From the NCBI GenBank assembly GCA_013002375.1, contig JABDJW010000289.1, positions 1 to 14,369 of the forward strand: a stretch of 14,369 nucleotides of DNA. Reading direction: 5' to 3'. This document shows, one piece after another, positions 6,853 through 13,529 of this stretch (position 1 is the stretch's first letter; each line of letters opens with the position of its first letter). Under the pieces are notes generated by a model, which saw nothing but the letters and a program-made list of their open reading frames with translations, did no database searches and was not told where the DNA came from. Source of the DNA: Acidimicrobiales bacterium (GTDB lineage: Bacteria; Actinomycetota; Acidimicrobiia; Acidimicrobiales; SHLQ01). A program made the position numbers and the translations under genes.

Positions 6853-7532
6853 GACGTCTCCAGGGCCACCTGGATCAGCCGGATGCGGTCGTTGGCCGAC
6901 GCGCTCACGATGTCGGGGGCGATCGCTTCGGGCACGACCAGGGTGAGCAGCCGATCCTCGGAGGAGCCGAGCTGCAGGATGGCGACATCGAGCACGTCGA
7001 CGCCGGTGGCGAGCACCTCGCCCTGGCTGGAATCCTCGGTGCCGCTCGACTCGGCGATCAACACCACATCGACGAGATCGCCGGGCCGCACTCGCAGACT
7101 GGGCATCTCTTCCGGAGCCAGCGACACGCCCACGGCCACCTGGCCCGCTTCGAACGGCACGACCTCGGCGAACATCGAGGTGTTCAGGATCGTGCCGGGG
7201 GCCAGCGGGGCCAGGGCCAGCTGATCGAGCACCAGGCCGGCGGTGTTGATCGGGATTGCGGCGATGGCATCGTCGGTGTTGAGTTGCACGACGGCGAGAT
7301 CGTCGAACTCCAGGATCTCGCCCCGTTCGAGCTCGACGGCCAGGCTCAGTACCGAGACCTTCTCGGTTGACGACACCTGCCACCACAGCGCGGCCAAGGC
7401 GAACACCGTCACCAACAGCACACCGAGGGCGATTTCGGGTATCCGGGACGCACCCCGGCCGCCGGTCGGGCCGTTGAGATCGAGCCGCTCGACGTGATCC
7501 CCCTGCTGGTCTGCAGTGCGGGCCTGGGCCAT
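6849..7532 (-). CDS. cpaB: CpaB/RcpC-like SAF-domain pilus protein
   Basis: 227 residues from ATG at 7532, with an AGGAAAG ribosome site about 11 bases upstream. A cytoplasmic N-terminus is followed by a single membrane helix (about 32-51) and an extracytoplasmic SAF domain (about 60-122: VLSLAVELERGEILEFDDLAVV through LAPGTILNTSMF). A CpaB/RcpC-type region follows (about 124-220, with VAVGVSLAPEEMPSLRVRPGDLVDVVLI). In diderms RcpC partners the secretin. In monoderms the SAF protein is retained without a secretin and probably supports passage of the fibre through the wall. It is the first recognisable Tad gene of the operon, 29 bases after the lipoprotein gene. Confidence 0.85.
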   Translation of the reverse strand: MAQARTADQQGDHVERLDLNGPTGGRGASRIPEIALGVLLVTVFALAALWWQVSSTEKVSVLSLAVELERGEILEFDDLAVVQLNTDDAIAAIPINTAGLVLDQLALAPLAPGTILNTSMFAEVVPFEAGQVAVGVSLAPEEMPSLRVRPGDLVDVVLIAESSGTEDSSQGEVLATGVDVLDVAILQLGSSEDRLLTLVVPEAIAPDIVSASANDRIRLIQVALETS

Positions 7533-7561
7533 GGTCGAAGCGTCTTTCCTGGTGGTGGTGA

Positions 7562-8095
7562 TTACCGCTCGGCGGCTACTTGTTCGGGGGTGCAATCGAA
7601 GACCTCGAGGGTGAGGACGTCGATGCGCAGATCGTTGTCGGTTCCGCGCCGAATACGGCCCGAAAACCAGATGCTTTGGGTTTCGGCCAGTGGAGGGTCG
7701 AACGTTAAGCAATCGTCCACAATCACCGAACCGTCGCTCTGGGCCAGCCCGATCGGGGCGCCGATGGCGGCGCGGTTCCGCCCATCGGTGAACGGCGCCC
7801 CGGCTTCCTCGACCGTGCGTTCGGTGGCCACCGCTGCCGCGTTGCTCCGGGCGACGTCGTCGTGTGGACCGTTCATGGCGTCGGCCCAGAAATCGGTCCA
7901 GATCACGAGCGCCCTTTCGACCGCGTCGGCTCGGTCGATCGTGACCGGCGGCAAGGGCGCGACGGTTGCGCCACTCGGCGCCGAATCGGTCGACGCGCAG
8001 GCCGCGGCCACGACCAGGAGGATGGTCAGGAGGAGCGGGATTCGTCGCCGGTTCGGTGCGGTGGCGCCAGTACGGGGAGCGTGCCAACGCGGCAT
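7562..8095 (-). CDS. Putative secreted lipoprotein of unknown function
   Basis: 177 residues from ATG at 8095, four bases after the preceding stop. The N-terminus has basic residues (NRRR) then a hydrophobic stretch LLLTILLVVAAAC; Cys33 is preceded by Ala-Ala-Ala, an acceptable lipobox, followed by a Ser/Thr/Ala/Pro linker. The mature part includes a helical segment (about 53-95, ADAVERALVIWTDFWADAM), then beta-like sequence with two further cysteines (in DDCLTF and FDCTPE) that may pair. I recognise no family; the shape resembles small actinobacterial secreted proteins with a compact alpha+beta domain. No Shine-Dalgarno sequence is seen, so translational coupling is likely. Its position directly before cpaB suggests a surface accessory role in the pilus system, but that is inference. 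Confidence 0.75.
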   Translation of the reverse strand: MPRWHAPRTGATAPNRRRIPLLLTILLVVAAACASTDSAPSGATVAPLPPVTIDRADAVERALVIWTDFWADAMNGPHDDVARSNAAAVATERTVEEAGAPFTDGRNRAAIGAPIGLAQSDGSVIVDDCLTFDPPLAETQSIWFSGRIRRGTDNDLRIDVLTLEVFDCTPEQVAAER

Positions 8096-8099
8096 CGGG

Positions 8100-9008
8100 T
8101 CAGTCTGACATGGGCGCCGAGTCGGCCAACAATCGATCGAGCGGCACGGGTGCGTCGATGAGTCCGAGCGCGACCAGGCGCTGTTGCACCGGATCGATCA
8201 GGGCCGGGTCGGCCGGGTTGCCGTCATCCCATGCGGTGCTGGCGAACCAGTCGCGGGCCTGGTGATCGGCCAGGCCGAACCGTTCGACGACTTCGGCGAC
8301 TGCGGCATCGGCTGGTCGGGCCGCGAACGACTGGCCGGCCGCGGCGACGGCGTCGAGCACGTCGTCGACTTCGGCCCGGCGGTCGGCCAAGACGTCGGTT
8401 CGGGCCGCGACCGCGAAGGCCGGCCAGGGGGTCGGCTGCACCCCGACCCGGCGGAACTCGCCGTTGTCGACGTACAAGGACGTCATGAAGCGATCCCACA
8501 GGAACAGGTCGGCGTCGCCGTCGGCCAAGGCCTGACGCGCACCGTCGATGTCGCCGACGATCACGAACCGATCGTCGGCCACCGTGTGCCCGAGCCGGTC
8601 GGCCAGCACGTGAGCCATCAGGTGCGAGCCCGACCCGAGCCGCGACACCGCGTACCGGTGATCGGGGCCGATGTCGGCTTCCTCCCCGATGCTGCTGCCG
8701 GCCGCGACATGGACACCCCACTGCAGCGGCGTGGTGGTGTAGAACCGCACGATGCGGGCCGGTAGGCCCTTGGCGATCGCGGTGACGATGCCCTCGGTCA
8801 GGGCGATGGCGACGTCGAGAGTGCCATCGCCGAGTTGCTGCATCATCTGGCCGGTGCCGCCCCGTTGTTCGTGCCAGACGACGGTGGTGTCGCCGTCACC
8901 CCTGGGCTCTTGATTGGCCGGCCCGAGCCGTCGGGCCGGGTTCTCCACGACATGGAACCACGGCAGGTTGAAGTGTTCGGGTACACCGCCGACATGCAGT
9001 TCGTTCAT
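8100..9008 (-). CDS. Signal-less periplasmic-binding-fold protein, Ca3427/NMT1-like
   Basis: 302 residues from ATG at 9008; GGGAAGG lies about 6 bases upstream. It begins directly with the first strand of a type 2 periplasmic-binding fold (MNELHVGGVPEHFNLPW) and has no signal peptide, lipobox or membrane helix, so it should be cytoplasmic. Family-like segments are GGTGQMMQQLGDGTLDVAIA followed by LTEG (50-73), TTTPLQWGVHVAAG (91-104), YAVSRLGSGSHLMAHVLADR (119-138) and LFLWDRFMTSLYVDNGEFRR (168-187). These fit the Ca3427-like group, related to NMT1/THI5 and nitrate/sulfonate binding proteins, which includes cytosolic fungal proteins. No permease or ATPase gene is nearby. It could be a small-molecule sensor or an enzyme. 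It lies 15 bases after the tandem TetR gene and four before the lipoprotein gene, so it is probably co-transcribed with both. Confidence 0.8.
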   Translation of the reverse strand: MNELHVGGVPEHFNLPWFHVVENPARRLGPANQEPRGDGDTTVVWHEQRGGTGQMMQQLGDGTLDVAIALTEGIVTAIAKGLPARIVRFYTTTPLQWGVHVAAGSSIGEEADIGPDHRYAVSRLGSGSHLMAHVLADRLGHTVADDRFVIVGDIDGARQALADGDADLFLWDRFMTSLYVDNGEFRRVGVQPTPWPAFAVAARTDVLADRRAEVDDVLDAVAAAGQSFAARPADAAVAEVVERFGLADHQARDWFASTAWDDGNPADPALIDPVQQRLVALGLIDAPVPLDRLLADSAPMSD

Positions 9009-9023
9009 CGACGGCCTTCCCGG

Positions 9024-10406
9024 CTAGCTCGGTTCGAGGGCTGAGTCTGGTGTGTGCAGCAGGGCCCGGGCCACCGATCGGGCCGGCCCGGCTGGATCGG
9101 GGTGGGACACGGCGGCGTTGGCGACGACGATGTTCACCAGCGTGATGTCGAGAGCGGCCGTGACCTCGGCCGGTGGGGGCTCGTCGCTGGCCGCCAGCAC
9201 CGCGTCGAGGGCCCGTTGGGTCACCTTCGCAGTCGCGGCGTACACCGCATGGGCCGGGCTGCGTTCGCGATCGAGGGCGATGACGGAGAGGGCCCGCATG
9301 ATCGGGCCCTGCTCGAGGGTGAGCTGGCCGAGCCGGTCGAGGTGGCGGTCGAGCACCAGGGCGGGGTCGACGGCCGAGTTCTCGATGTCGATCTCGAGCA
9401 GGCTTTCGAGACCGGTGACGTAGTCGCTGAACAGGCCGCACAACACTTCGTCGACGCCACCCATCGAACGCAGGATCGTCTGCTGGCTGACCTGGGAATG
9501 CATGGCCAACATGTCGAGGTTGATCGTGCGGTAGCCGACCCGTCCGAGGAGTTCGCGCAGGGCCTTGTTGACCTGTTCGCGCGCGTTGACGACCGAGGCC
9601 GGGTTGCGGCGTTCGCTCCAGCGGGTTTGGGCTTCGACTGCGATGGCCTCGACCGCTTCGACGACGGTGGTCGCGGGCCGATCGGCGAACTCGACCAGGG
9701 TGGGAAACAGGGTGAGCAAGGTGTTGCGGAAGGCGTTCGGGTCGACCGACTCGGGATCGATGCGGCGGCGCAAGGCGAGGCCGTCGCCGAGCGCCCGCAG
9801 CATCAACGCCAGGCTCTCGGTCGTCCAGGGGTCGCGCAACCGGAATCCCCAGTCGGTCAGGAGGCGATCGTAGACCCGCATGTAGAGATCGCTGCCGACC
9901 TGGTAGGCCTCGGCCAGCATGTGCCGGTGTTCTTCGCTGGCCGTCGACATCGACGCCGCCACCAACTGGAGGTGGCGCGACGGCGAGGCGGTGCCGGCGC
10001 TCTCGTAGGTGCTGCCCAGAGTGGCCAGCGCTCGCACCATGTCGCCTTCGGCCTCGGTCATCAGGGTCTCGACGATCTCGAGCATCGCGTGGGAGAGGTG
10101 CACGGCGGGGTCCTGGGCCACGAACCGTTCGAAGAGGGCGTCGAGATAATCACCTTTGGATTCGAAGTGGTCGTAGAAGCTGCGACGCGATCGGCCCGCC
10201 GTGCGGCTGATCGTGTCCGGGGTCAGCCCGGCCTCGAGCACCTGATGGCCCTGTTCGGCGATGAGGAGATAGCCGGCCAGAAGCAAGCGTTCGCGAGCCT
10301 CGCCGGAAGCATCGAGCTGTTGGCGGGCGATCCCCGCGCCGGATGCATCCGGGCCGGTGACCAGCCCGTCGATGTGAACAGTCTGTGCAGGTGGGTGGTC
10401 GGGCAC
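9024..10406 (-). CDS. Tandem (double) TetR-family transcriptional regulator
   Basis: 460 residues from GTG at 10406. The frame is open further upstream; ATG at 10487 is an alternative (487 residues), while ATG at 10682 lies inside the post-valS hairpin and is unlikely. Two TetR units are fused. The first has its helix-turn-helix at about 37-83 (EARERLLLAGYLLIAEQG ... TISRTAGRSRRSFYDHFESKG), followed by a helical ligand/dimer domain. The second begins at about 274, with a more divergent helix-turn-helix (LDMLAMHSQVSQQTILRSMGG, 298-317; MGG replaces the usual aromatic-x-x-K end) and another helical domain to the end. TetR proteins normally have about 200 residues and dimerise; this one may fold as a pseudo-dimer. 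The palindrome at 10511-10537 is a plausible autoregulatory operator. It leads the putative Tad operon. Confidence 0.85.
   Translation of the reverse strand: MPDHPPAQTVHIDGLVTGPDASGAGIARQQLDASGEARERLLLAGYLLIAEQGHQVLEAGLTPDTISRTAGRSRRSFYDHFESKGDYLDALFERFVAQDPAVHLSHAMLEIVETLMTEAEGDMVRALATLGSTYESAGTASPSRHLQLVAASMSTASEEHRHMLAEAYQVGSDLYMRVYDRLLTDWGFRLRDPWTTESLALMLRALGDGLALRRRIDPESVDPNAFRNTLLTLFPTLVEFADRPATTVVEAVEAIAVEAQTRWSERRNPASVVNAREQVNKALRELLGRVGYRTINLDMLAMHSQVSQQTILRSMGGVDEVLCGLFSDYVTGLESLLEIDIENSAVDPALVLDRHLDRLGQLTLEQGPIMRALSVIALDRERSPAHAVYAATAKVTQRALDAVLAASDEPPPAEVTAALDITLVNIVVANAAVSHPDPAGPARSVARALLHTPDSALEPS
10376..10389. promoter_or_regulatory. Second partial copy of the palindrome core
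   Basis: GAACAGTCTGTGCA matches 12 of 14 bases with GCACAGGCTGTGCA in the core of the palindrome at 10511-10537, centred about 142 bases away. It lies just inside the regulator's reading frame if the GTG at 10406 is used. A pair of similar sites at this distance would suit cooperative binding or looping by a TetR-type repressor. This is inference. Confidence 0.45.
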
Positions 10407-10510
10407 CTGGTGGCCAATCGGAAGCGTGGGGGACGGTGACCCGGTTTTCCAGGCCACGCCGGACCGTAGCACCGCCGACCCGGCCATCGAAAAAGTGACG
10501 TCCGACACGC

Positions 10511-10537
10511 GGGGATTGCACAGGCTGTGCAATCCCC
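10511..10537. promoter_or_regulatory. 27-bp perfect palindrome, probable TetR operator
   Basis: Arms GGGGATTGCACAG and CTGTGCAATCCCC are perfectly complementary over 13 bases around a single central base. This symmetry and size suit a TetR-family operator. It lies 105 bases before the GTG start and 24 before the alternative ATG of the tandem TetR gene. No T-run follows on either strand, so a terminator is less likely. Confidence 0.7.
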
Positions 10538-10644
10538 CGGCATGTCTTCCGAAGACACGGGCGGCGAACTGCGCCACAATGTTCCGGGAACGACTGGATT
10601 TTCGAAAGACGATCCCGTCGCACCAGGCGGCGGGAACACGAAAT

Positions 10645-10688
10645 GTTGGAGGGTGTGGTTGCGGGACCGCACCCTCCAACAAGTTTTT
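10645..10688. terminator. Hairpin terminator after valS
   Basis: Stem 10645-10658 / 10667-10680 (14 pairs including one G-U) has an 8-base loop. Its outer arm is GTTGGAGGGTG. On the plus strand it is followed by AAGTTTTT. On the minus strand, the direction of valS, it is followed only by ATTTCG. It lies 35 bases after the valS stop, so it most likely ends valS transcripts, though the better T-run faces the other way; it may act in both directions. Confidence 0.65.
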
Positions 10689-10714
10689 GACCCAGTTCGG
10701 GAGAAGCGGGCGAC

Positions 10715-13348
10715 CTAGTCGGATTCGGGTTCGAGTTCGACCGTGGCGCCGAAGGCGTCGCGCTCGACGAACGACACCAGATCGGCCGAGGCAATGCCAC
10801 CGGCGCCGCGCACGTCATCGAGGACCAGGCCGAGCAGTTCGAGGCCCTCGGCGGTGTCCATCACCAACAACGAGGTCACCGCGGTGCGTTGCGATCGCTT
10901 GGCCTCGCTCTTGGCCTTGCGGATCTCGGCCAGGGCCTTGGAGGCCTCGGCGTACGGCCCGCCATCGACCGACCCGGCCGCGGCGCGCAGGTCGTCACTG
11001 CCGGGCCAGGGCGCGGTGTGGACGGAGCCGGTCTGCCACCACGACCACGCTTCCTCGGCGACGTAGGGCAGGAAAGGGGCGAACAGGCGCTGGAGGGTGT
11101 TGAGCGCGAGGCGTAGTGCAGCCTGGGCCGACGCGGCCCGCTCGGGCGTGAACTCGCCGTAGGCCCGAGCCTTGACCAGCTCGACGTAGTTGTCGGTGAA
11201 GTCCCAGAAGAATTCCTCGGTGCGTTCGAGTGGGCGGGCATAGTCGTATTCGTCGAAGGCCTTGGTGGCGACGTCGACGACATCGGCCAGGCGGGCCAGC
11301 ATCGATTGATCGAGCGGGTCGGTGATGGCCGAGGCATCGGGTGGTGCGCCATCGCCGGCCGCAGCATCTTGGCTGGTCGCCGACAGGCCCAAGACGAACT
11401 TCGAGGCGTTCAACAACTTGATGGCCAGCCGGCGGCCGACCTTCATCTGCCCGACGTCGAAGGCGGTGTCGGTGCCGGGCCGACCGCTGGCCGCCCAGTA
11501 GCGGACCGCGTCGGAGCCGTACTCCTCGAGCAAGCCGATCGGGGTGACGACGTTGCCCTTGGACTTCGACATCTTCTTGCGATCGGGGTCGAGGATCCAG
11601 CCGTTGATCAGCGTGTGATGCCACGGCGAGGCGTCGTGTTCGAAGTGGGCCCGGACGACGGTGGAGAACAACCAGGTACGGATGATGTCGTGGCCTTGGG
11701 GGCGCAGGTCCATGGGGAAGGTGCGTTCGAACAGGTCGTCGTCTTCCTCCCACCCGCAGGCCCGCTGCGGGCTGAGCGACGAGGTGGCCCAGGTGTCCAT
11801 GACGTCGGGATCGCCGATGAACCCGCCGGCCTGGCTCCGCTGGTCGGCGTCGAAGCCGGGTGGGACGTCGGTCGAGGGGTCGATGGGCAGCGTGGCCTCG
11901 GCCGGGGCGATGATGTCGTCGTAGATCGGCTCGCCCTGGGCGTCGAGGCGGTACCAGAGCGGGATCGGGACGCCGAAGAATCGCTGGCGGCTGATCAGCC
12001 AATCGCCGTTGAGGCCGTCGACCCAGCTCTTGTAGCGGGCCTGCATGTAGCCGGGGTGCCACGTCATCTGATCGCTGCGATCGACCATGGCCTGGCGCAG
12101 GTCGTCTTCGCGGCCGCCGTTGCGGATGTACCACTGGCGGGTGGTGACGATCTCGAGCGGCTTGTCGCCTTTCTCGAAGAACTTGACCGGGTGGGTGATG
12201 GGCCGGGGTTCGCCGATGAGCTCGCCCGATTCGGTGAGCATCTCGACGATTTCCTTCTGGGCCGAGAAGACCGTCTTGCCGACCAGGCGGTTGTAGGCAG
12301 CCTGGCCGGGGCCGGCGATGCCTTCGGGCGCGTCCTCGCTGACGCGGCCCATGCGGTTGAGCATCGGGCGAACCGGCAGATCGAGCTCGCGCCACCAGGT
12401 GACGTCGGTGGTGTCGCCGAAGGTGCAGATCATGGCGATGCCGGTGCCCTTTTCGGGGTCGGCCAGCTCGTGGGCCAGGACCGGAACCTCGACCCCGAAG
12501 ATCGGGGTGGCGACGGTGCTGCCGAACAGCGGCTGGTAGCGCTCGTCGGTGGGGTGGGCGACCAGGGCGACGCAGGCGGGCAGGAGCTCGGGGCGGGTGG
12601 TGTCGATGATGATGTCGTCGCCGCCTTCTCCGTTCGAGGCTGTGCGATGGAAGGCGAGCTGGTGGTAGGCGGCGTCGCGGTCGCGATCTTCGAGCTCAGC
12701 CTGGGCAACCGCGGTCTGGAAGGTGATGTCCCACAGCGAAGGAGCTTCTTGCTGGTAGGCCTCGCCCCGTTCGAGGTTGCGCAGGAAGGCCCGTTGGGCG
12801 ACCCGCTGGGATTTGTCATCGATGGTGGCGTAGGTGAGCGACCAATCGACCGACAGGCCGAGGTGGCGCCAGGTCTGCTCGAAGACCTTCTCGTCCTCGG
12901 TGGTCAGGAGGTGGCAGAGCTCGACGAAGTTGGGGCGCGAGACGTTGATGATGTCGCGCTTGCCGACGTTGCCGGCATCGTCGGGGACCGCGAAGTTTTC
13001 GTCGTAGGGGAGCGAGGGATCGCAGCGGACGCCGAAGTAGTTCTGGACCCGCCGTTCGGTGGGCAGGCCGTTGTCGTCCCAGCCCATCGGGTAGAACAGC
13101 GCCTTGCCCTGCATGCGGTGGTAGCGGGCCAGGGCATCGGTGTGGGTGTAGGCGAAGATGTGGCCGACGTGCAGTGAGCCCGACACGGTGGGCGGCGGGG
13201 TGTCGATCGAGAAGATCTGGTCGCGGGTGGCGCTGCGATCGAACGCGTAGATGTCGTCGGCCTGCCACCGGTCGCCCCACTTGGATTCGAGGCCGTCGAC
13301 CGAAGGCTTCTCGGGAACCGTGCTCTCGGAAAGACTGCTGTCTGCCAT
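10715..13348 (-). CDS. valS: Valyl-tRNA synthetase
   Basis: 877 residues from ATG at 13348. A class I aminoacyl-tRNA synthetase that attaches valine to tRNA-Val in the cytoplasm. The HIGH-type motif is HVGH (60-63) after PPPTVSGSL. GWDDNGLPTERR (89-100) is the archaeal-like form where most bacterial ValRS have GTDHAG. The CP1 editing domain is at about 195-370, with TTRPELLPACVALVAHP starting at 250. WLISRQRFFGVPIPLWY precedes the KMSKS motif, intact at 592-596. An anticodon-binding helical domain follows (about 680-800). The end is short and lacks the long C-terminal coiled coil of E. coli-type ValRS. All catalytic motifs are present, so it should be functional. A G-rich stretch lies immediately before the start, but no well-spaced ribosome site is seen. 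It is transcribed alone, divergently from the acyl-CoA dehydrogenase gene. Confidence 0.97.
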   Translation of the reverse strand: MADSSLSESTVPEKPSVDGLESKWGDRWQADDIYAFDRSATRDQIFSIDTPPPTVSGSLHVGHIFAYTHTDALARYHRMQGKALFYPMGWDDNGLPTERRVQNYFGVRCDPSLPYDENFAVPDDAGNVGKRDIINVSRPNFVELCHLLTTEDEKVFEQTWRHLGLSVDWSLTYATIDDKSQRVAQRAFLRNLERGEAYQQEAPSLWDITFQTAVAQAELEDRDRDAAYHQLAFHRTASNGEGGDDIIIDTTRPELLPACVALVAHPTDERYQPLFGSTVATPIFGVEVPVLAHELADPEKGTGIAMICTFGDTTDVTWWRELDLPVRPMLNRMGRVSEDAPEGIAGPGQAAYNRLVGKTVFSAQKEIVEMLTESGELIGEPRPITHPVKFFEKGDKPLEIVTTRQWYIRNGGREDDLRQAMVDRSDQMTWHPGYMQARYKSWVDGLNGDWLISRQRFFGVPIPLWYRLDAQGEPIYDDIIAPAEATLPIDPSTDVPPGFDADQRSQAGGFIGDPDVMDTWATSSLSPQRACGWEEDDDLFERTFPMDLRPQGHDIIRTWLFSTVVRAHFEHDASPWHHTLINGWILDPDRKKMSKSKGNVVTPIGLLEEYGSDAVRYWAASGRPGTDTAFDVGQMKVGRRLAIKLLNASKFVLGLSATSQDAAAGDGAPPDASAITDPLDQSMLARLADVVDVATKAFDEYDYARPLERTEEFFWDFTDNYVELVKARAYGEFTPERAASAQAALRLALNTLQRLFAPFLPYVAEEAWSWWQTGSVHTAPWPGSDDLRAAAGSVDGGPYAEASKALAEIRKAKSEAKRSQRTAVTSLLVMDTAEGLELLGLVLDDVRGAGGIASADLVSFVERDAFGATVELEPESD

Positions 13349-13529
13349 AGTCCCCCGACGCTACCGCCCTCCTCCCCGTTCTGGTTGCGTTTAACCACCG
13401 TGGAGGTGGTTTCGGACAAGAATTTCCCGCCGTTGTGCTTTTCCCGGCGGGACAAAAGGTGTATCGTTCACATTTGTTGTTACCCGTGAGTAACCTCATG
13501 GGGAATCGAGCGCACCCAGGAGCCCGCCA
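13349..13529. promoter_or_regulatory. Divergent promoter region between valS and acyl-CoA dehydrogenase
   Basis: This 181-base region must carry both promoters. It is less GC-rich in the middle (around 13450-13485). It contains three inverted repeats: AACCACC/GGTGGTT (13393-13411, 5-base spacer), TCCCGCCG/CGGCGGGA (13425-13452, 12-base spacer) and GTTAC/GTAAC (13479-13494). A possible minus-strand promoter for valS is TTGTCC with GTTAAA near 13392-13417. A ribosome site AGGAG (13518-13522) serves the plus-strand gene. No T-box leader is recognisable. The promoter calls are weak. Confidence 0.5.
13479..13494. promoter_or_regulatory. 16-bp inverted repeat, candidate operator of the dehydrogenase
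   Basis: GTTAC-CCGTGA-GTAAC: 5-bp arms plus one further symmetric pair inside give 12 of 16 symmetric bases. It lies 36 bases before the ATG at 13530. The size and symmetry fit a dimeric regulator such as TetR-type fatty-acid regulators, which often control acyl-CoA dehydrogenase genes. The identity of the regulator is unknown. Confidence 0.4.

Larger units (their letters stand above)
10407..10714. other. Intergenic region between valS and the tandem TetR gene
   Basis: About 308 bases without a convincing gene. It holds the hairpin after valS (10645-10688), a short perfect inverted repeat TGTCTTC-C-GAAGACA (10543-10557) and the 27-bp palindrome (10511-10537). The minus-strand frame of the regulator stays open through it, but codons such as CTA, TCA, ATT and CTT, rare in the neighbouring genes, and the hairpin argue that it is not translated. 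The promoter of the regulator operon should be here; I see no strong -35/-10 pair. Confidence 0.6.

Noticed and set aside
9054..10439. Plus-strand open frame opposite the tandem TetR gene
   Set aside because: The minus-strand reading contains two clear TetR units, while the plus-strand translation is compositionally biased and recognisable as nothing.
10407..10682. Upstream extension of the TetR gene to ATG at 10682
   Set aside because: That ATG lies next to the hairpin after valS, and the added residues include the palindrome and codons rare in neighbouring genes. A start at 10406 (or 10487) is more credible.
11306..13177. Very long plus-strand open frame opposite valS
   Set aside because: It is antisense to an intact valS with all synthetase motifs; the GC-rich codon bias of valS keeps the opposite frame open. 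The translation is Gly/Asp/Val/Arg-rich with no recognisable domain.
13349..13529. T-box or other riboswitch before valS
   Set aside because: The leader is at most 181 bases and shared with a divergent gene; I found neither the conserved T-box bulge sequence nor a terminator/antiterminator pair.
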